A stretch of 64,000 nucleotides of DNA from Scenedesmus sp. ARA3 (taxonomy: Eukaryota; Chlorophyta; Chlorophyceae; Sphaeropleales; Scenedesmaceae): NCBI GenBank assembly GCA_004335835.1, contig RWJK01001937.1, forward strand, positions 35,717-99,716, in the 5' to 3' direction. Below the pieces are notes generated by a model. It searched no databases. It was not told the DNA's origin and was given only the letters and a program-made list of their open reading frames with translations. Positions 11,957 through 23,921 of this stretch are shown one piece after another. Numbering within the stretch: position 1 is the first letter of the stretch; each line of letters begins with the position of its first letter. Both the position numbers and the translations under genes were made by a program.

Positions 11957-13170
11957 GAGCGCTGCCAGTAGCGCTTGGTGTGACATCTGGTGTGCGGTGG
12001 TGTGCTACAGGCATGTAGCAGGCAACTAGTTAACGACAAAGCTGATGCGTTGGCGGCCACGCAGCTTGCGGCTCTTAGCCACGCATGATGCATTGCAGCA
12101 GCAACATCCAGGTCATCTCTCACACGTGTTGTGTATACCTGGTTGGCACAGTGTGATTTGTGGTGTTGTGGGCGTGGGATAGCTGTTTTTGCATCAAGAG
12201 TTGCGCAACTCTCGGTTGCATGCAACCGTGCTCGAGCAGTGCTCCCTCTTTCTTCTGTTCCAGTGGGGCGCGGCGCTGATAGTGCCACTGCTGTGCCATG
12301 ATGTGTGACATGAAGATAGATTATGGTGATGATGTTATCAAGGCATTTGTTTCGTCGGCTCTTGTAAAGCGAATGTACCGAACACCAATGGATTACAATA
12401 GACGAGCCCTGCACTCACTCCTGCAGTTTTGAGCTGCCCTTCCGCTGCACCCTGCAAATAACAGGCAACTGTACTACAGCGCAGCTTGCTGCAGCTGGCA
12501 TGCGCTGCTGCCACCAATATGCTGCTGCTGGCCCTGCCCTGCCACCTTTTGCAGTAGCAGCACCAGCAGCCCTGTCTCCAAGTGCTGATTTGTGCCACTG
12601 CTGCAGCGCCTGGGCCCCCAAATCCGTGACTCCCAACCTTGACATCCTGATCTGCATCTTGTGCCCCGACAGCCGCTCCTCGCATGGTCACGTGGCTGTC
12701 ACCCGGTCAGCAGCCAGCCAAGCAATTGGCTGGGCCAGGGCCAGCCCACCTGTTGACATGCGACAAGGTTGATATGTATGCCACTCTGCAGTGCTGGTAT
12801 CCTCAACCTTTGCAAGCCTCCTAGTCGTGAAAAACTTCGCAGTGGGTAGCATGTGTCGTACATGTATCATGGCAGTGCTACATGCCATGAGCTAGGTCTG
12901 GTGATGTGTGCTGCAAACAGCTGGCCCATCTGTTCATGCCACTGCGTGACGATGTTATATGTTGATAACGACATTTTTTGCTCCCAGTGGGCACAAAGCG
13001 CCTGTTGAACCCTAACCTTGGTTCATTGGAATTCAAAGAAATCTGACAGCTAACACTCCATTGTCAAAAGAAGCACCGTGCGGGGACTTTCAGAGTCCCA
13101 AGAAACATTGTGCCATAAATTTCAGGAAGTTACCATGAGTTCAGGGCGTTGACTGCTGGATTTGCTCGAC
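11957..13170. other. Intergenic between BTB copies, containing a deacetylase remnant
   Basis: 12500-12690 resembles the last exon of the minus-strand deacetylase at 17064-17346: ctgcagcgcctgg is followed by a shared catctgc.tcttgtgccc.gacag region. The remnant is frame-broken. The rest shows no gene. Confidence 0.5.
12500..12690 (-). pseudogene. Remnant of class II deacetylase last exon
   Basis: On the minus strand the DNA aligns with the segment coding [20 protein letters not shown] and the following residues at 17064-17230, but with many indels. It sits just past BTB copy 1, as the intact deacetylase lies past BTB copy 2, suggesting that a BTB plus deacetylase unit was duplicated and one deacetylase then lost. 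Confidence 0.55.
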
Positions 13171-15544
13171 ATGGCTTCAACGGCGTTCGTGCTTGATTAC
13201 GACGACTACTTCCGGCAGGAAACGCATTCTGATGTGTCGCTACTTATCGCAGATGACGCAGCAGTTTCTGGCGATGCGTCTCTGGCCCGCAGGCTGCCGG
13301 GGCACAGCATGGTGCTAGTGCCTTTCTCTGACTACTGCAGGCCTGCCCTAGGGCTAAGGTAAAACAGGCTCTGCCACTTGATTCAACGAATGAATGCAAC
13401 TTCAAATGTTGCATCTTGGTCCAAGTCGTTTGTACAACAGGCATAAATGGTACACGGCAACCTTGTTTTGTTCAACCTCCTGCTGCTGACGCTGCTATCT
13501 CTGTGGTGCCCTTGCGTTTTCATATACGCTGTGTCATGCATGTGCTCTCAGCTGGAAACATTGAGCCAGGCTGGATGCTGTCAAGGCAGCAGCGAGCAAG
13601 ATGCAACCCTGGCATGGCTGCAGAGGCCCTTCATGCCGCTGGGAGCCGTATTCAACTATTGCAAGACCCAGGTAATTGGTGTACAAGCGTTGCTGCTCAT
13701 ATGGATGATTCAGCAGCACCAGCAGATGTCTCTCCAGTCATAGCAACAACATAGCTGGTGTGCCTTCAAGTGCACCACCATTCACCTCATCTATGAGCAT
13801 GGCGAGCACAGAGACCTTGGTTTTGTTGTGCCAAACTGCTGCTACTGCTGTTGCACCTGGCGCTGTCGTACGACAACAATTTCGCTGGTACTCCAGCTGG
13901 CCCCAAGGAGCTATGCTGGTGCCTACAACAGCAGCAGCATTGATGGCAAGCTGGAGGTGCTTATGCAAGTGCCTAAAGGGCAGCAGGAGCTGGCAAAGCT
14001 GCTGGTGAAAGGTGAGCAGGCGCTGCTTGCAGGAACCACTGACAGAGCAGCATAAGCACACATGGCATGTTCTCAGTGCAGCATGTGGCACATCAAGTGA
14101 TGCATTGCGCTGGTTAGCCCTCTACTTGCAGGAGGCAAGTGCGTGTTGGCTTCTCAGCTTCTTATTTCGGCCAGACAACATGTTGAACTGCTTTGCACCT
14201 GTTCCTGCAGGCATGTACCAGCACCAGTTGAACTGCTTTGCACCTGTTCCTGCAGGCATGTACCAGCACCAGTTGAACTGCTTGGCATCTGTTCCTGCAG
14301 GCATGTACCAGTACCAGTTGAACTGCTTCGCATCTGTTCAGGCTGCGCCATTGCTTTGCACCTGTTCCTGCAGGCATGTACCAGGCCCAGCCCACCATCT
14401 CAGATGGGCTCAGCCAGCTGCAGCTGCTGCAGCTGATGCTGCTGGCAGACCACTTTGGCGTGCCCAAGGTGCAAGCAGCAGTTGCTGCTGCTCTCAGCAC
14501 TGTTGATGTTCAGCAACTAACTGGGACGCTGCTGTGCAGCTGCTGCAACTGCCTCCCAGCTGCGCGCAGCAGCCAGAGTTTGAAGCAGTGCGGCGGCTGG
14601 CAGTGCAGCGGGTGCAGCAGCAGCTGGGAGATCTGGAGGAAGTGTGGGCAGACCCTGCACGGCAGCAGCTGCTGCTGGCGCTGCCGTTTGAAGCGCTCAG
14701 GCAGCTGCTGCAGGATGACACCACGTGCGTCGCCACCGAGAACACAGTGGTGTACACCATTGAGCGCTGGTGGGGTGCACAATATGCTGCACTGCAGCAT
14801 GCTGAGCACCTGCGGGCGCTGATGCACCTTGTGCGCATGCGCCACTGCACGCAGTACTTTGCTGGCATAGTCATGCAGCACAGCAGCCTGGTGCAGCAGA
14901 GCTTTGAGCGTACAGCGCTGCCGCTGATGCGCGAGTGCTGCACACTAGGCGGCTTTGCACGCTTGCAAGATGCAAAGTGCCAGGTGCTTCAGCAGTATCC
15001 AGCATGGGTTGCAGAGCAGCGGCCAGCATCAGCACGGCAGCCAGTGGTAGAGTGGCGCCTGCCATTGGCCAGCTTGCAGGCACCAGTGGAGCAGCTGCTA
15101 AGCAGCGGTGGAATTGCAACTGTTCGCTTCAGCGACACATGCGTTGTGCAGGGGCAGCCGATGCGTATCAAAGTAGAGATAAAAGCTGTGGACACCGATG
15201 AAAAAGCTGCGGACACTGATCGCGCTCCAGTCCTGCACATAGGCGCGTTCCTGGGCCTGCGAGATCTTCCAGCGGGCTCGATGCGCCTAGTGGCGGCAAC
15301 CATCAGCGTGCTGCCACTGAAAGCGGCAGCACCACCCAGCAAGACAACCAGCGAGCTGACAGAGCGCCTCATGTCACCAGAGCGAATCTGGGTTTTCCCA
15401 CAGCTGGTGCCTCTAGGCACACAGCGAAGCTGGCAGGCTGTGAAAGCAGAGCTGTACAGGATGGAGCTCGTGCATGGCGGCGCTTCGGCTGCTGCTGTGC
15501 CAGACCAGGAGCATAGCTCACACCTGCACATCAAGGTTTGTTGA
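13171..15544 (+). CDS. BTB-BACK domain protein, tandem copy 2 (frame breaks)
   Basis: ATG 13171 (MASTAFVLDYDDYF) is supported by its alignment with copy 1. Exon 1 gives HSDVSLLIADD and RRLPGHSMVLVPFSDYC. A second exon ending near 14008 gives YNSSSIDGKLEVLMQVPKGQ. The main exon starts at 14374 with the BTB end (LQLLQLMLLADHFGVPKV). A one-base deletion near 14518 relative to copy 1 shifts the frame, after which the BACK domain (LLALPFEALRQLLQDD, NTVVYTIERWW) and the C-terminal module stay open to 15544. The end differs from copy 1 (HLHIKVC). Exon 1 also has 11 extra bases before its donor. Either the copy is degenerating or the draft has indels here; the long open frame after the break argues for a recent break. 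An alternative-acceptor array precedes the main exon. Confidence 0.6.
13552..13671 (+). repeat. Exon-like block in BTB copy 2 intron
   Basis: Counterpart of the copy 1 block: a gctctcag acceptor, 40 open codons ending GAVFNYCKTQ, and a GT donor. Conserved between copies with its frame open, so it may be a real optional exon. Confidence 0.5.
14183..14340 (+). repeat. 45-bp tandem array carrying repeated 3' splice sites
   Basis: The motif ttgaactg recurs at 14183, 14228, 14273 and 14318 (period exactly 45). The first three units each contain gttcctgcag followed by gcatgtaccag, the acceptor and first bases of the exon whose real copy starts at 14374. The period is a multiple of three, so the first three acceptors are in frame with each other. 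Confidence 0.9.
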
Positions 15545-15756
15545 GGTGAAGCAGCTGCTATGAGAGCGCTGCCAGCCGTGCTTGGCTGCAGCCGGGCGGC
15601 ATACGTGCCAGATTACAGGGTTGGTGCAGTCAGCTAGTGCGTGGTGGAGGTTCATACAATGACTAAGGGTAATGGCTTTGGGGCCCAGGCATGTGTTAAT
15701 TTGCCCCGTCCACGACGCTTGACAGTACCAAGTAAGGTGTGCCATTACATTGTACT

Positions 15757-16310
15757 ACATTACATTACATTACATTACATGCTCCACTCAACGAGGAGTG
15801 GGAACCCCAGTCAGGAGCCAACGGGAGGCTCATAGGGGGAGGAAACATCGAAGAACAACTCATCAACGTCCAAACCGTCAGACGAAAACGCAGAAAAAAA
15901 TTCATCAGCATCATCAATAGCTTGAGCAATAGCCTGAGAGGACAGAAACACCTCAGGATCAGTGTCCGGGTGACACCGCATCAGATAGCAGCAGTGCACA
16001 AAAGCGGCCACCAAAGCAGGTGCCTGCTTCATAAAAGTGATCATGTCATCGCCTGCTGGGTGGCAACCAGCAATAGTAGCCCATGTTTGTGACGAGTCCC
16101 CGAAGGGTTCGAACAACATAGCAAATCGCTCGCGGACTGGTGCATAGAAAGGGCACTCAAAGACCATATGAAACTCATCCTCAACAACCTCAGACTGGCA
16201 GCCAGGGCGTAGGCACACTACAATTAGTGGTTGGTGGTGCCGCCAGCACATTGGCCTTCTGGCATGTACATTTGGGTGCATACGCTGCTGGCAGCCCACG
16301 TGCACGTTTC
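15757..16310 (-). mobile_element. 5'-truncated LINE (non-LTR retrotransposon) 3' end, copy 1
   Basis: A minus-strand frame (16305 to 15811) ends with a Cys/His cluster (CLRPGCQSE, DEFHMVFECPFY, VRERF) of the kind found after the reverse transcriptase of LINE ORF2 proteins, then an acidic tail. Past the stop is a short 3' UTR and a pentanucleotide tail (attac repeats on the plus strand, 15757-15780), typical of non-LTR 3' ends. A second copy with the same 3' end lies at 61187. No reverse transcriptase core is present, so this copy is dead. The 5' border is not clear. Confidence 0.75.
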
Positions 16311-16734
16311 ATCATACAGCATAGAATCGAATATCAAAGGTGGTTGATGTAGCTGCTGCAGGGGCGTAGTAGGTTGAAGTGTTGCTGCAGGTTGCAGCAA
16401 TAGCAACATGCTTGATCGCATGGCTGCTGTGCCTTGGATGGAAACATAAGGATTCTGCGAACATGCCCTCCTGCAACTGCTAGGCTTTGTTTGATACCAG
16501 TGTTAACAACCATTGCTGTGTTGCATCAACTGCATTACATACAACCTGAGCAGATGACAACGGTTGCTCCTGTCACACTGTGACATGGCATGTGCATTGC
16601 AGCACCCACACACACATATCAATAACGTCTTGTTTCCACAGACAATTTAGTAGTAATGTTGGAAGGAGGATAGCGTAACCCACATGCAGCGCAGCGCTTG
16701 TGCTGCAGCTGGCACACTCAAGTGCCAGCACGTT

Positions 16735-17061
16735 GCTACTGCTGGCATCACCCTGCCATTTTTCTGCCGCAGCAGTGCCAGCGGCCCTGCCTCCACCTGC
16801 TGCACCATGGGCCACTGCCACGGCTGCACCTAAGGGCGTATGCTACTGCTGGCATCACCCCGCAATTTTCTGCTGCAGCAGTGCCAGTGGCCCTGCCTCC
16901 ACCTGCTGCACCACAGCCTCCTGCCACGGCTGCATCCAAGGGCTTATGCTACTGCTGGCATCACCCTGCCATGTTCTGCCGCAGTAGCGCCAGCGGCCCT
17001 GCCTCCACATGCTGCTGCACCATGGGCCACTGCCTCAACCACGGCTGCACCAAGTTGCTGA
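16735..17061 (-). repeat. Echo array downstream of deacetylase stop codon
   Basis: Three ~107-bp units repeat the final coding segment of the deacetylase (the [19 protein letters not shown] region) past its stop; unit starts fall near 16735, 16842, 16948 and 17062. On the minus strand each unit keeps versions of gcagccgtggcagg, gcagggccgctgg and cagcagtagcat. Confidence 0.8.
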
Positions 17062-17063
17062 TG

Positions 17064-18194
17064 CTACTGCTGGCGTTGCTCTGCCACCTTCTGCCGCAGC
17101 AGCGTCAGCGGCCCTGCCCCCACTTGCCCAATCACTGCATCCTGCCACGGCTGCAGCGCCTGGCCCCCTACAGCAGTATCACCTAGAAAAACATCCTGCA
17201 TCTGCGTCTTGTGCCCTGACAGCTGCTCCATCACTGCTAGACCGCAGAAGGGCACATATGCTGCGCTGTAGCCGCCCTCGTGGAAGTACAGCAGCCGCCC
17301 GCTGCAGTGCCTGTCTGCAGCTGCTGACATGACCTGTGTAAAGTACCTGCAGCAGTGTGAAACGGTGTATGGCACTCTTCATGCATTTGCGAGATGGCAA
17401 CCACATGGCTTGAGGCGTAGGGCAGCAGCCTCTGCCGACAGTACGTAGCTGCAGCTGCTGGCCGACACATCCATTTGCTGTGCAGAATGCAGCTGGCAGT
17501 TGAACATCAGCCGCAGCTGTTGACCCAGCTGGCACCCAAGAGCCTCAACACGCCCCAGCCTCAACGCCCTTATGCCAGACACACACCTGTAATCCTCGCT
17601 TGTGCACATTTGCTGCGCAAGCGGGTCAAAGAAGCTCGCATCAAACCCGCTGGACACCAGCACCAGCTGAGGCTCAAAGGCATCCAGAGCAGGCACCACC
17701 ACCCTGTCAAACACGGCCCTGTAGGCGCCAGAGCCGCTCCCAGGCGGCAGCGGCACGTTGATTGTGGTGCCGCTGCCTTTGCCGCTGCCTGTGTCTGTGA
17801 GTGGCCCTGCAGCAACAAACATTTGGCATAGCGTGCTACATCAGTGTGCAGCGCTAGCATCACGGCTGTGTAGCAGGTGCCCCTGTGACACCTCACATGG
17901 TTAGAAGGCAGCGCTGAGGAACAGGCCACAGGCAGGGATTGCAGGCTAAACACTTGTGGCAACATGCCTAGCACAGCACCTTGCAGATGGTTGAAGAATG
18001 CTTTGCTTGTCTGTCATGCTGCTTGTTATTTGAGACTTGTCTGTCATGCTGCTTGTTGTTTGTGTGCAGGCAAGCATGCATGGCTCGACAGAGCTGTGTG
18101 CCAGCCAGGCGTCGCACCTGAGTTCAGCGGGTAGTTGCTGTCCTGGTGGATGCTGATGAACAGCACGCGATCATCCTCCCAGAACATCTCCTGC

Positions 18195-18259
<65 letters not shown>

Positions 18260-20210
18260 GAGCACAATTTGGCACGTGAATGCATGTGCGTGCAATGCTA
18301 GGACCACACCAGAATGGGCAGAACCACACCAGAATCGGCTGCTGTAGCCCAAGCAGTTGCGAGATTTGAATACGCTGCAGCAGCGTCCTATGTACATGGA
18401 CTGCCGCAATTCCAGATCAGCAAACGCAGTGAAGGCAGTTAAACTAGTTGCTGCTGCTGTCGCTGCTGCGAGTCATGAGTAGCATCGCCAGCCAATGCTC
18501 ACACATGCTTGCATCTGGACACATGATCCAGCGCGCGGCTCTGTGGTGCATGCTGGATGTCACAAACAGCAGGAAGTTTCACATTGACATGACATGTCTG
18601 TTATGATCTGTTGCGCTGCTGCACCTGCGTGCCGTTGCCATGGTGCACATCATAGTCCACAATGGCAATGCGGCTCAGCCCGCGCGCCTCCAGTGCATGC
18701 GCTGCCGCCACCGCAATGTTGTTGAACACGCAGAAGCCCATGCCTACGGCAGCAGCAGCAGCAGCAGACACAGCAATACTGTTTTTCGACCGTGTAGATG
18801 AAACGGGCAAGCTGACAGCAGTGCGAAAGTCCAGTCAGCACAAGGAAGGCTAGGAAGGCAAGATGAACACGGCCACTGACCTGCTGCAGCCATACAGTAC
18901 GCTGACACCATATCGCCAGCAGTAGGTCTGCGCCACTATCCACCTTGATGTGCACAGACAGCCCACAACATGCAGCAGACTGGCTGCAGGGCACCCAATC
19001 AAGTCCATGTCCATGCATGAAAATCAGCATGTGTGTTACAGCAGCTGGACCACACTACTACCCACCTTGGTCTGCACAGGCGTGATGCCCTGGCGGCCGC
19101 ACCAACGCGTAGCCATTCCTGATGCTGCCATCTAGTGCTGCATCCACAATGGCAATGGAGCCGCCAGCTGCCAGCGCTGCTATCTCATAACCGCCTGCAC
19201 ATGCAGAGGGCAGAGGCACAGTACTGCTGCCGGTCATCAGTTGCACTGCTCAAATGTGAATTCCGAACACGTGCAGCACGCTTGCTAGGATTTGGCTGTC
19301 CTGCAGGCAGTGTCGCTGTAGCAGCAGCTACTACGGAGGCGGCCCCTCAAGTGAAACTTCACATCACCACCTGTGCCGAAACATGCATCATCATCTGGTG
19401 GTGCTGCTGTGCGGCTGCTGGGGCCGGTGATTGGTAAAATGTGCATTGCTGGCGACCGCTGTAACGTGCTCGGCAAAAGGCCGTGTGGCTGTTGGTTTGC
19501 AGCGCACCTGGCCCAAAAGCCACGTCGGGGCCTGCCTTGTGGATGCCCTTGCTGCTGTCTTTGCTGAGCTCCTGCACATACTCCACATATCGCTGCGTGT
19601 GCACCCTGCAATGTCACATATTGCATTTGCAGGTGCACATGACGGTGAAAGGCAGCCCGTGACTCTTCTATTTGCATACAAGCAAGCCGTAGATTCCATG
19701 CCAGCCATGGCAGTACCATAGTGCCGCTGTGCAAGGATACCATGGGTTCCAGATGTAGGGGAAAGTCGTGTGCGGCAACAGGCACTGATGTTCTATGTAC
19801 GCCACAATCGCTTTTGCTGCGGTGATTCTGAATTGCAGCCTGCAATGTGGGGTTTGGCAGGGTTCATCAGGCATGCTGCACAGCTTGTTCAACTAGGCAG
19901 AGGCTGCAGGCACTTGCACCTGCAAAGCTCTTGCACTGTTGCTGTCCGCGCTTTGACTTGCTGCAGCTTGTCAATGAGGCCCGAGGCGTGTATCAGGTTG
20001 TTGAAGCGGCGCTTGGTCTCCATGTTCCTGCAAGCATCCAGCACATGGATGGCCATTCTGGTGAAGTGCAGTGAAACCCTAGTGGTGCTGCTGCTGATGC
20101 TGGCCTGCTCACTCAAAGTGCTGGGTGGGCTCCAGCCCCTTCCGGACGTTTGTCATCTCCCCAGGAGTCCACCACATCATTAGTTCTGAGAACAAGTAAC
20201 CGGTGGCCAT
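17064..20210 (-). CDS. Class II histone deacetylase-family protein (375 aa)
   Basis: Eight exons in phase: 20210-20113, 20027-19920, 19605-19508, 19194-19066, 18743-18625, 18190-18118, 17806-17587 and 17346-17064 (1,128 nt, 376 codons with stop). The start ATG at 20210 gives [14 protein letters not shown]. Zn-dependent deacetylase motifs are in order: [65 protein letters not shown] and [13 protein letters not shown] with the catalytic-type Tyr. The zinc and His-His residues are intact, so the enzyme is probably active on acetyl-lysine or related amides. It resembles bacterial and plant class II enzymes and is paralogous to the gene at 53541-56561, which has a longer N-terminus. Here the last exon is not interrupted where the paralogue has introns. 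No transit peptide is visible, so cytosol or nucleus is inferred. Divergent from the RING gene, with 302 bases between start codons. Confidence 0.92.
18191..18257 (-). repeat. (CTG)n against a 3' splice site in deacetylase intron
   Basis: About 22 trinucleotides, reading CTG on the gene's sense strand, run straight into gcag and the exon at 18190. Confidence 0.9.
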
Positions 20211-20512
20211 TTTGATGTAGTGCTGGCACAGTGTACGCTGTTGGTTGTTGCTGCTGCTGCCTGTCTGCTGCAGCTGAGGTGCTTCACCCTTTTGCGAGCA
20301 ACTCTTTCAATTTGACTTGGAACACGAGTTGGTAGCCGGATGGCGAGATGTGTCACGCCTGGCGGGTATTCTGACATTCAAACCACATGCATAACAGCAC
20401 AGCATGACACTGCACAGCACGAACTACTTCAGCGACTGCTGGGCTCCAATGCTGCAATCCATGTTCAAGCCTAGGGTGAGATCTGTGTGTATCACATTAG
20501 GCTTTGCTCGCA
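20211..20512. promoter_or_regulatory. Shared divergent promoter region, deacetylase / RING gene
   Basis: The 302 bases between the two start codons must hold both promoters and 5' UTRs unless there are noncoding exons. No clear TATA box or operator is seen. Confidence 0.5.
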
Positions 20513-22429
20513 ATGAGCCCGAAGTCCAGCATGTCGAGCAAAGCAGCTGCGATGGGGCAGGACGAGCAGGCTCACAAGCAGAACCACAAGTATAAAGCAA
20601 GGGCTAACAAGTACAAGCTCAAGCTGAAGGCTGCTCAGGTCCGCCTGCGCTGGGAACCCACTGCTTTGCCAGGCCAACTGACTGGACCACGTTCTGCCCA
20701 TGCAAGCTGCATTGGCCAGCGATGCTGAATCGACGGTGTCTCGTGTGTGCAGGAAGAGCTTGTCAGGCTTCAGAAGGCGAAGGCCGAGCTTGCTGTGCTG
20801 AAGCAGGAGCAGGCTGCTGCTGTCGGCCTGCATGCAGCAGCGCAGCAGGAGATTGAGCAGCTGAAACAGCAGATCAAGGCAGACAAGTCCACGTTAGAGC
20901 AGCAGAGCGAGCGGATGAAGAAGGATGAGGCGCTGCACAACAGCTACTATGAGGCGCTTGATGCGCAGGGGCTCATCTGCGGCGTCTGCTTTGAGAGTGA
21001 GTAGCAGCTGATCCACTGCAGTGATGCCGTCCTCAAGCAGCATCTGCTATGCAGTTTTCTGGGCAGCCTACATATGTACGTAACCTTTTTGTTTTGCTCA
21101 TAGTGGCAGGCTAGTGTCCAGAGGCAGTGCTGGTACAGCAGCAGTCTCCCCACAAGTCCTTTGTTCGCTAGCAACACTCCACTAGGATGCGCTTGCAATG
21201 TATTTGTTGCTTGTTCATGCAGCTGAACTTGGCTGTGCCCTGGTTGTGTTCCTGCAGGTGTAGTCCAGGCGGAGTCGCTGTCCTGCTGCACCAACAAGCT
21301 GTGCGAGCAGTGCGAGCAGCAGGTGGCGCTGCGCCACAGGCAGTGCCCCTTCTGCAGGGCACCCATGACGCCTCCGCAGCAGCCCGAGCAGGAGCAGCAG
21401 CAGCAGCAGCAGCACAGTCCACGGCATTCCATGCGGGGCGCTATGCGGGAGCTGATGAGTCTGAGCAGAGCAGATTTCGATGACGGTGACCCGCACTCGC
21501 TCATGCACGGCCTGCTGAGCATGCTGACGCAGCACGTGCCAGGGGCTGCAGCAGCAGCAGCAGCTGGCGAGGATGACAACGAAGATGACAGCGAAGATCC
21601 TGGCAGCTTCGATGACGATGATAGCAGCGAAAACGAGTACGAAGATGACTGCGAAGACGGCTACGAAGACGCAGCAGCAGCCGGGGACCACGCAGCGCCA
21701 GACACCACACTGCTGATGGCAGCAGCAGCAGAGGCGCTGTATGCATCCCGGGGTCCCTCTGGCAGCTGTGGGCTGTGCAGCGGCAGGTACCTTGCATCTG
21801 CGCTGGCAGCAGCAGAGCAGCTGCCAGACATGCTGCTGTGCCGCGGCTGCTGGCGCAACATTCCCGACCTTGCAGGAACGCCGTTTCCTGCAGGCGCAGG
21901 CAGCGGGCACAGGGTGCAGGTGGCTGTGCCTGGCAGTGGCCGCAGTGGCGCAGCACCAGCAGCAGCAGCAGCTGGCGGCAGTGATCTGGCAGCAGCTGCT
22001 GCAGCTCCAACTGCTGCGGCTGAACCTGCAGCAGCAGCAGCTGGTGCTGGCAGGGGCAGCAGCCCGAGGGCAGCTCTGCGGCGCAGCATGCAGGCTTCAG
22101 CTGCAGCAGCAGCAGCGGCGGTTGAGGCCGACAACTTTGAGCGCAGCAGCAAGAAGAAGAAGCGCAAGCACGGCGAGAGGAGCGGCTCTGGCGGCAACAG
22201 CAGCAGCAGCAGGATGAAGGAAGAGGCACATGCAGCCAAGCGCAAGCGCGCCGCATCTGCAGCAGCAGCAGCGTTGGTGCGGTCGGCGTCGCCACGCAAG
22301 AAGCCGGCAGGGCACAAGCAGCAGGCTGCCGCTGCTGGCAGCAGCAAGCCCAGCAGCGGCAGCAAAAAGAAGGGCAGCGTGCACTCTGCTGCAAAGAGCC
22401 CTCAGAGGAACGCGCTGCGCAGCACCTAG
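20513..22429 (+). CDS. Coiled-coil RING finger protein, likely E3 ubiquitin ligase (513 aa)
   Basis: Three exons in phase (20513-20638, 20753-20996, 21258-22429; 514 codons with stop). The start MSPKSSMSSKAAAMG is the first ATG of the frame. Residues ~30-110 form a charged coiled coil (EELVRLQKAKAELAVLKQEQ, then QQEIEQLKQQIKAD). A RING-type zinc site spans the exon 2/3 junction: ICGVCFE, then LSCCTNKLCEQC, then QCPFCRAPM. The usual His ligand position is Asn or is shifted, so this is a variant RING. Then come an acidic block (EDDNEDDSEDPG, ENEYEDDCEDG), a second Cys group (CGLCSG... CRGCW), Ala/Ser runs and a basic end (SSKKKKRKHGE, KRKRAAS) that looks like a nuclear localisation signal. RING proteins pass ubiquitin from E2 enzymes to substrates; the partner here is unknown. 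A nuclear E3 ligase is inferred. Confidence 0.78.
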
Positions 22430-23921
22430 ATGGTCAGTTGCGATTGCAGGCAGCTGGCATTCTGAGCAAAAATCAGGAAGGATAGGTGTGCAGCCAAAGG
22501 AGAGCTCTGCTGTTGGTGCGTTTGTGTAGAGCGCAACTGTCTGGTTCGGCAGCTGACTGACCAGATGCAGCTGCAGTTGCCCTGCGCCTGGCAAAGAGCA
22601 TCCGCCTGTGACAGGTGTAGCATGTTGGTGTGCCATGGGTCCGTTGAAGGTTGCAATTGCTTGTTGGTGCTTGTGCATGGTGGCAGGCGGGGTTGTGGGT
22701 TGGTTGGTTGTAGATACACATAGATAGGATGTTCAGTTGTGCAGTTGTGCTGCTCTGGCAGTTTGTACACTACAGCACTTGCAGTCAAGGCTGCACAGTG
22801 CATTGTGCTAACATCGTCCTGTATGTCCAGTCATTGGTCCTTTGCAGACGTTCTCTTTGCAGGAAAGGGGTAGGTCAGGATGTCAAGCTGACCTAGGTCA
22901 TGTTGAGTAGCAAATGGTTGACGGCCCACTGCCGGTTGGACCAAGTGGAAGATCGCCAGGATCCTATATATAAAAAGAATAAGGTGGCCCCCTGGTGGGG
23001 ACGTACCATGCAGCTGCAGGCCGCAGGCACACTATTAATGTAAAGAGGTAAATTAGGACAGGTGGTTGCAGAAGTTTCAGGGCAAAAGGTTGCCCGTGTA
23101 GGGAGAACAGGCAGCACAAGACCCTTTCAGGGGCTTTTTTCGCAAACTGCGTGATGAAAGCATAGTGCCTCACAGCTTAAACGGTTTGTTTTGCAGTAAT
23201 GTAATTTTACAGCGATCTTCGGCTGCATCAGAGGGCGCTTCAGGATGTGGACAAAAGTGAGAACGTGCAAGTGTGAGGGCGAGCAAAGGACGAACGGGGT
23301 TTCGAGAAGTTATTGATGTGATAAAGCAATGATCAAATTGGTTTACCATCTGTTGCTGCTTTCGAATATGTCACGCACAGGAGTATGCCCTTCAAGGCTT
23401 GGGGCCGTGGCATCATGCCACGGGTTTGTGCTAGTCTTTGTTAATGCGTGGATGTCTGCTGGCATCACTCGTCGGTGTGACCACGTTGCTTTGAGTTGAC
23501 AGAGGGCTGCTGTCTCCCGTAACATGAGATTTGCATTATGAATGCGTCCAACCACTGGCTTGCTTGGTGCTGGCACTGTGCACAGCAGTACAACTGGCTG
23601 ATTCGCAGAAGTCGTTCCGCAGCAGCAAAGTAGCATTTAAGATAGAAGTGGTCATCTGGGTAAGGGCTCTATCGCGCTTTTCATCGCAGGAGGGGAGCGG
23701 AAACATGCCAAATGAACCACGCAGGTGACATGACATGAGGGCTTTTGAAGGACACGGTAAGGCCTCAGCTCTACACGTTGACTTAAACATTAAGCGTTTT
23801 CGTCACGTGATCATATCTGTACGCAAAGGCCTCACCCGGCAGGTGGTTATTTGCCGCTCAGTTCATTAGACAGTTCTTGCAGCATACGCTAAGCTAGGAC
23901 AGCCGGTTCCACACCAGGGGC
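22430..23921. other. Intergenic, RING gene to RPT2
   Basis: No supported gene. TGTAA at 23038-23042 may be the polyadenylation signal of the RING gene. The RPT2 promoter should lie in the last few hundred bases. Confidence 0.5.

Larger units (their letters stand above)
15545..17063. other. Convergent intergenic region, BTB copy 2 to deacetylase
   Basis: Holds a LINE fragment (15757-16310) and a tandem array of deacetylase-exon echoes (16735-17061). About 16420-16730 shows no gene. Confidence 0.6.

Noticed and set aside
14183..14340. Regular 45-bp repeats resembling a CRISPR array
   Set aside because: There are no unique spacers; the whole unit repeats and contains a splice acceptor. The genome is eukaryotic.
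15757..15780. attac repeats as a telomere or satellite
   Set aside because: The tract is short, does not match the plant/algal TTTAGGG type, and sits exactly at the 3' end of a LINE fragment in both copies.
16700..17186. 162-codon plus-strand frame as a gene
   Set aside because: It is the reverse reading of the deacetylase terminal exon and its tandem echoes.
19288..19312. gctaggatttggctgtcctg resembling the YqaJ exon at 1419-1437
   Set aside because: Only about 16 of 20 bases match with no extension on either side, so chance is likely.
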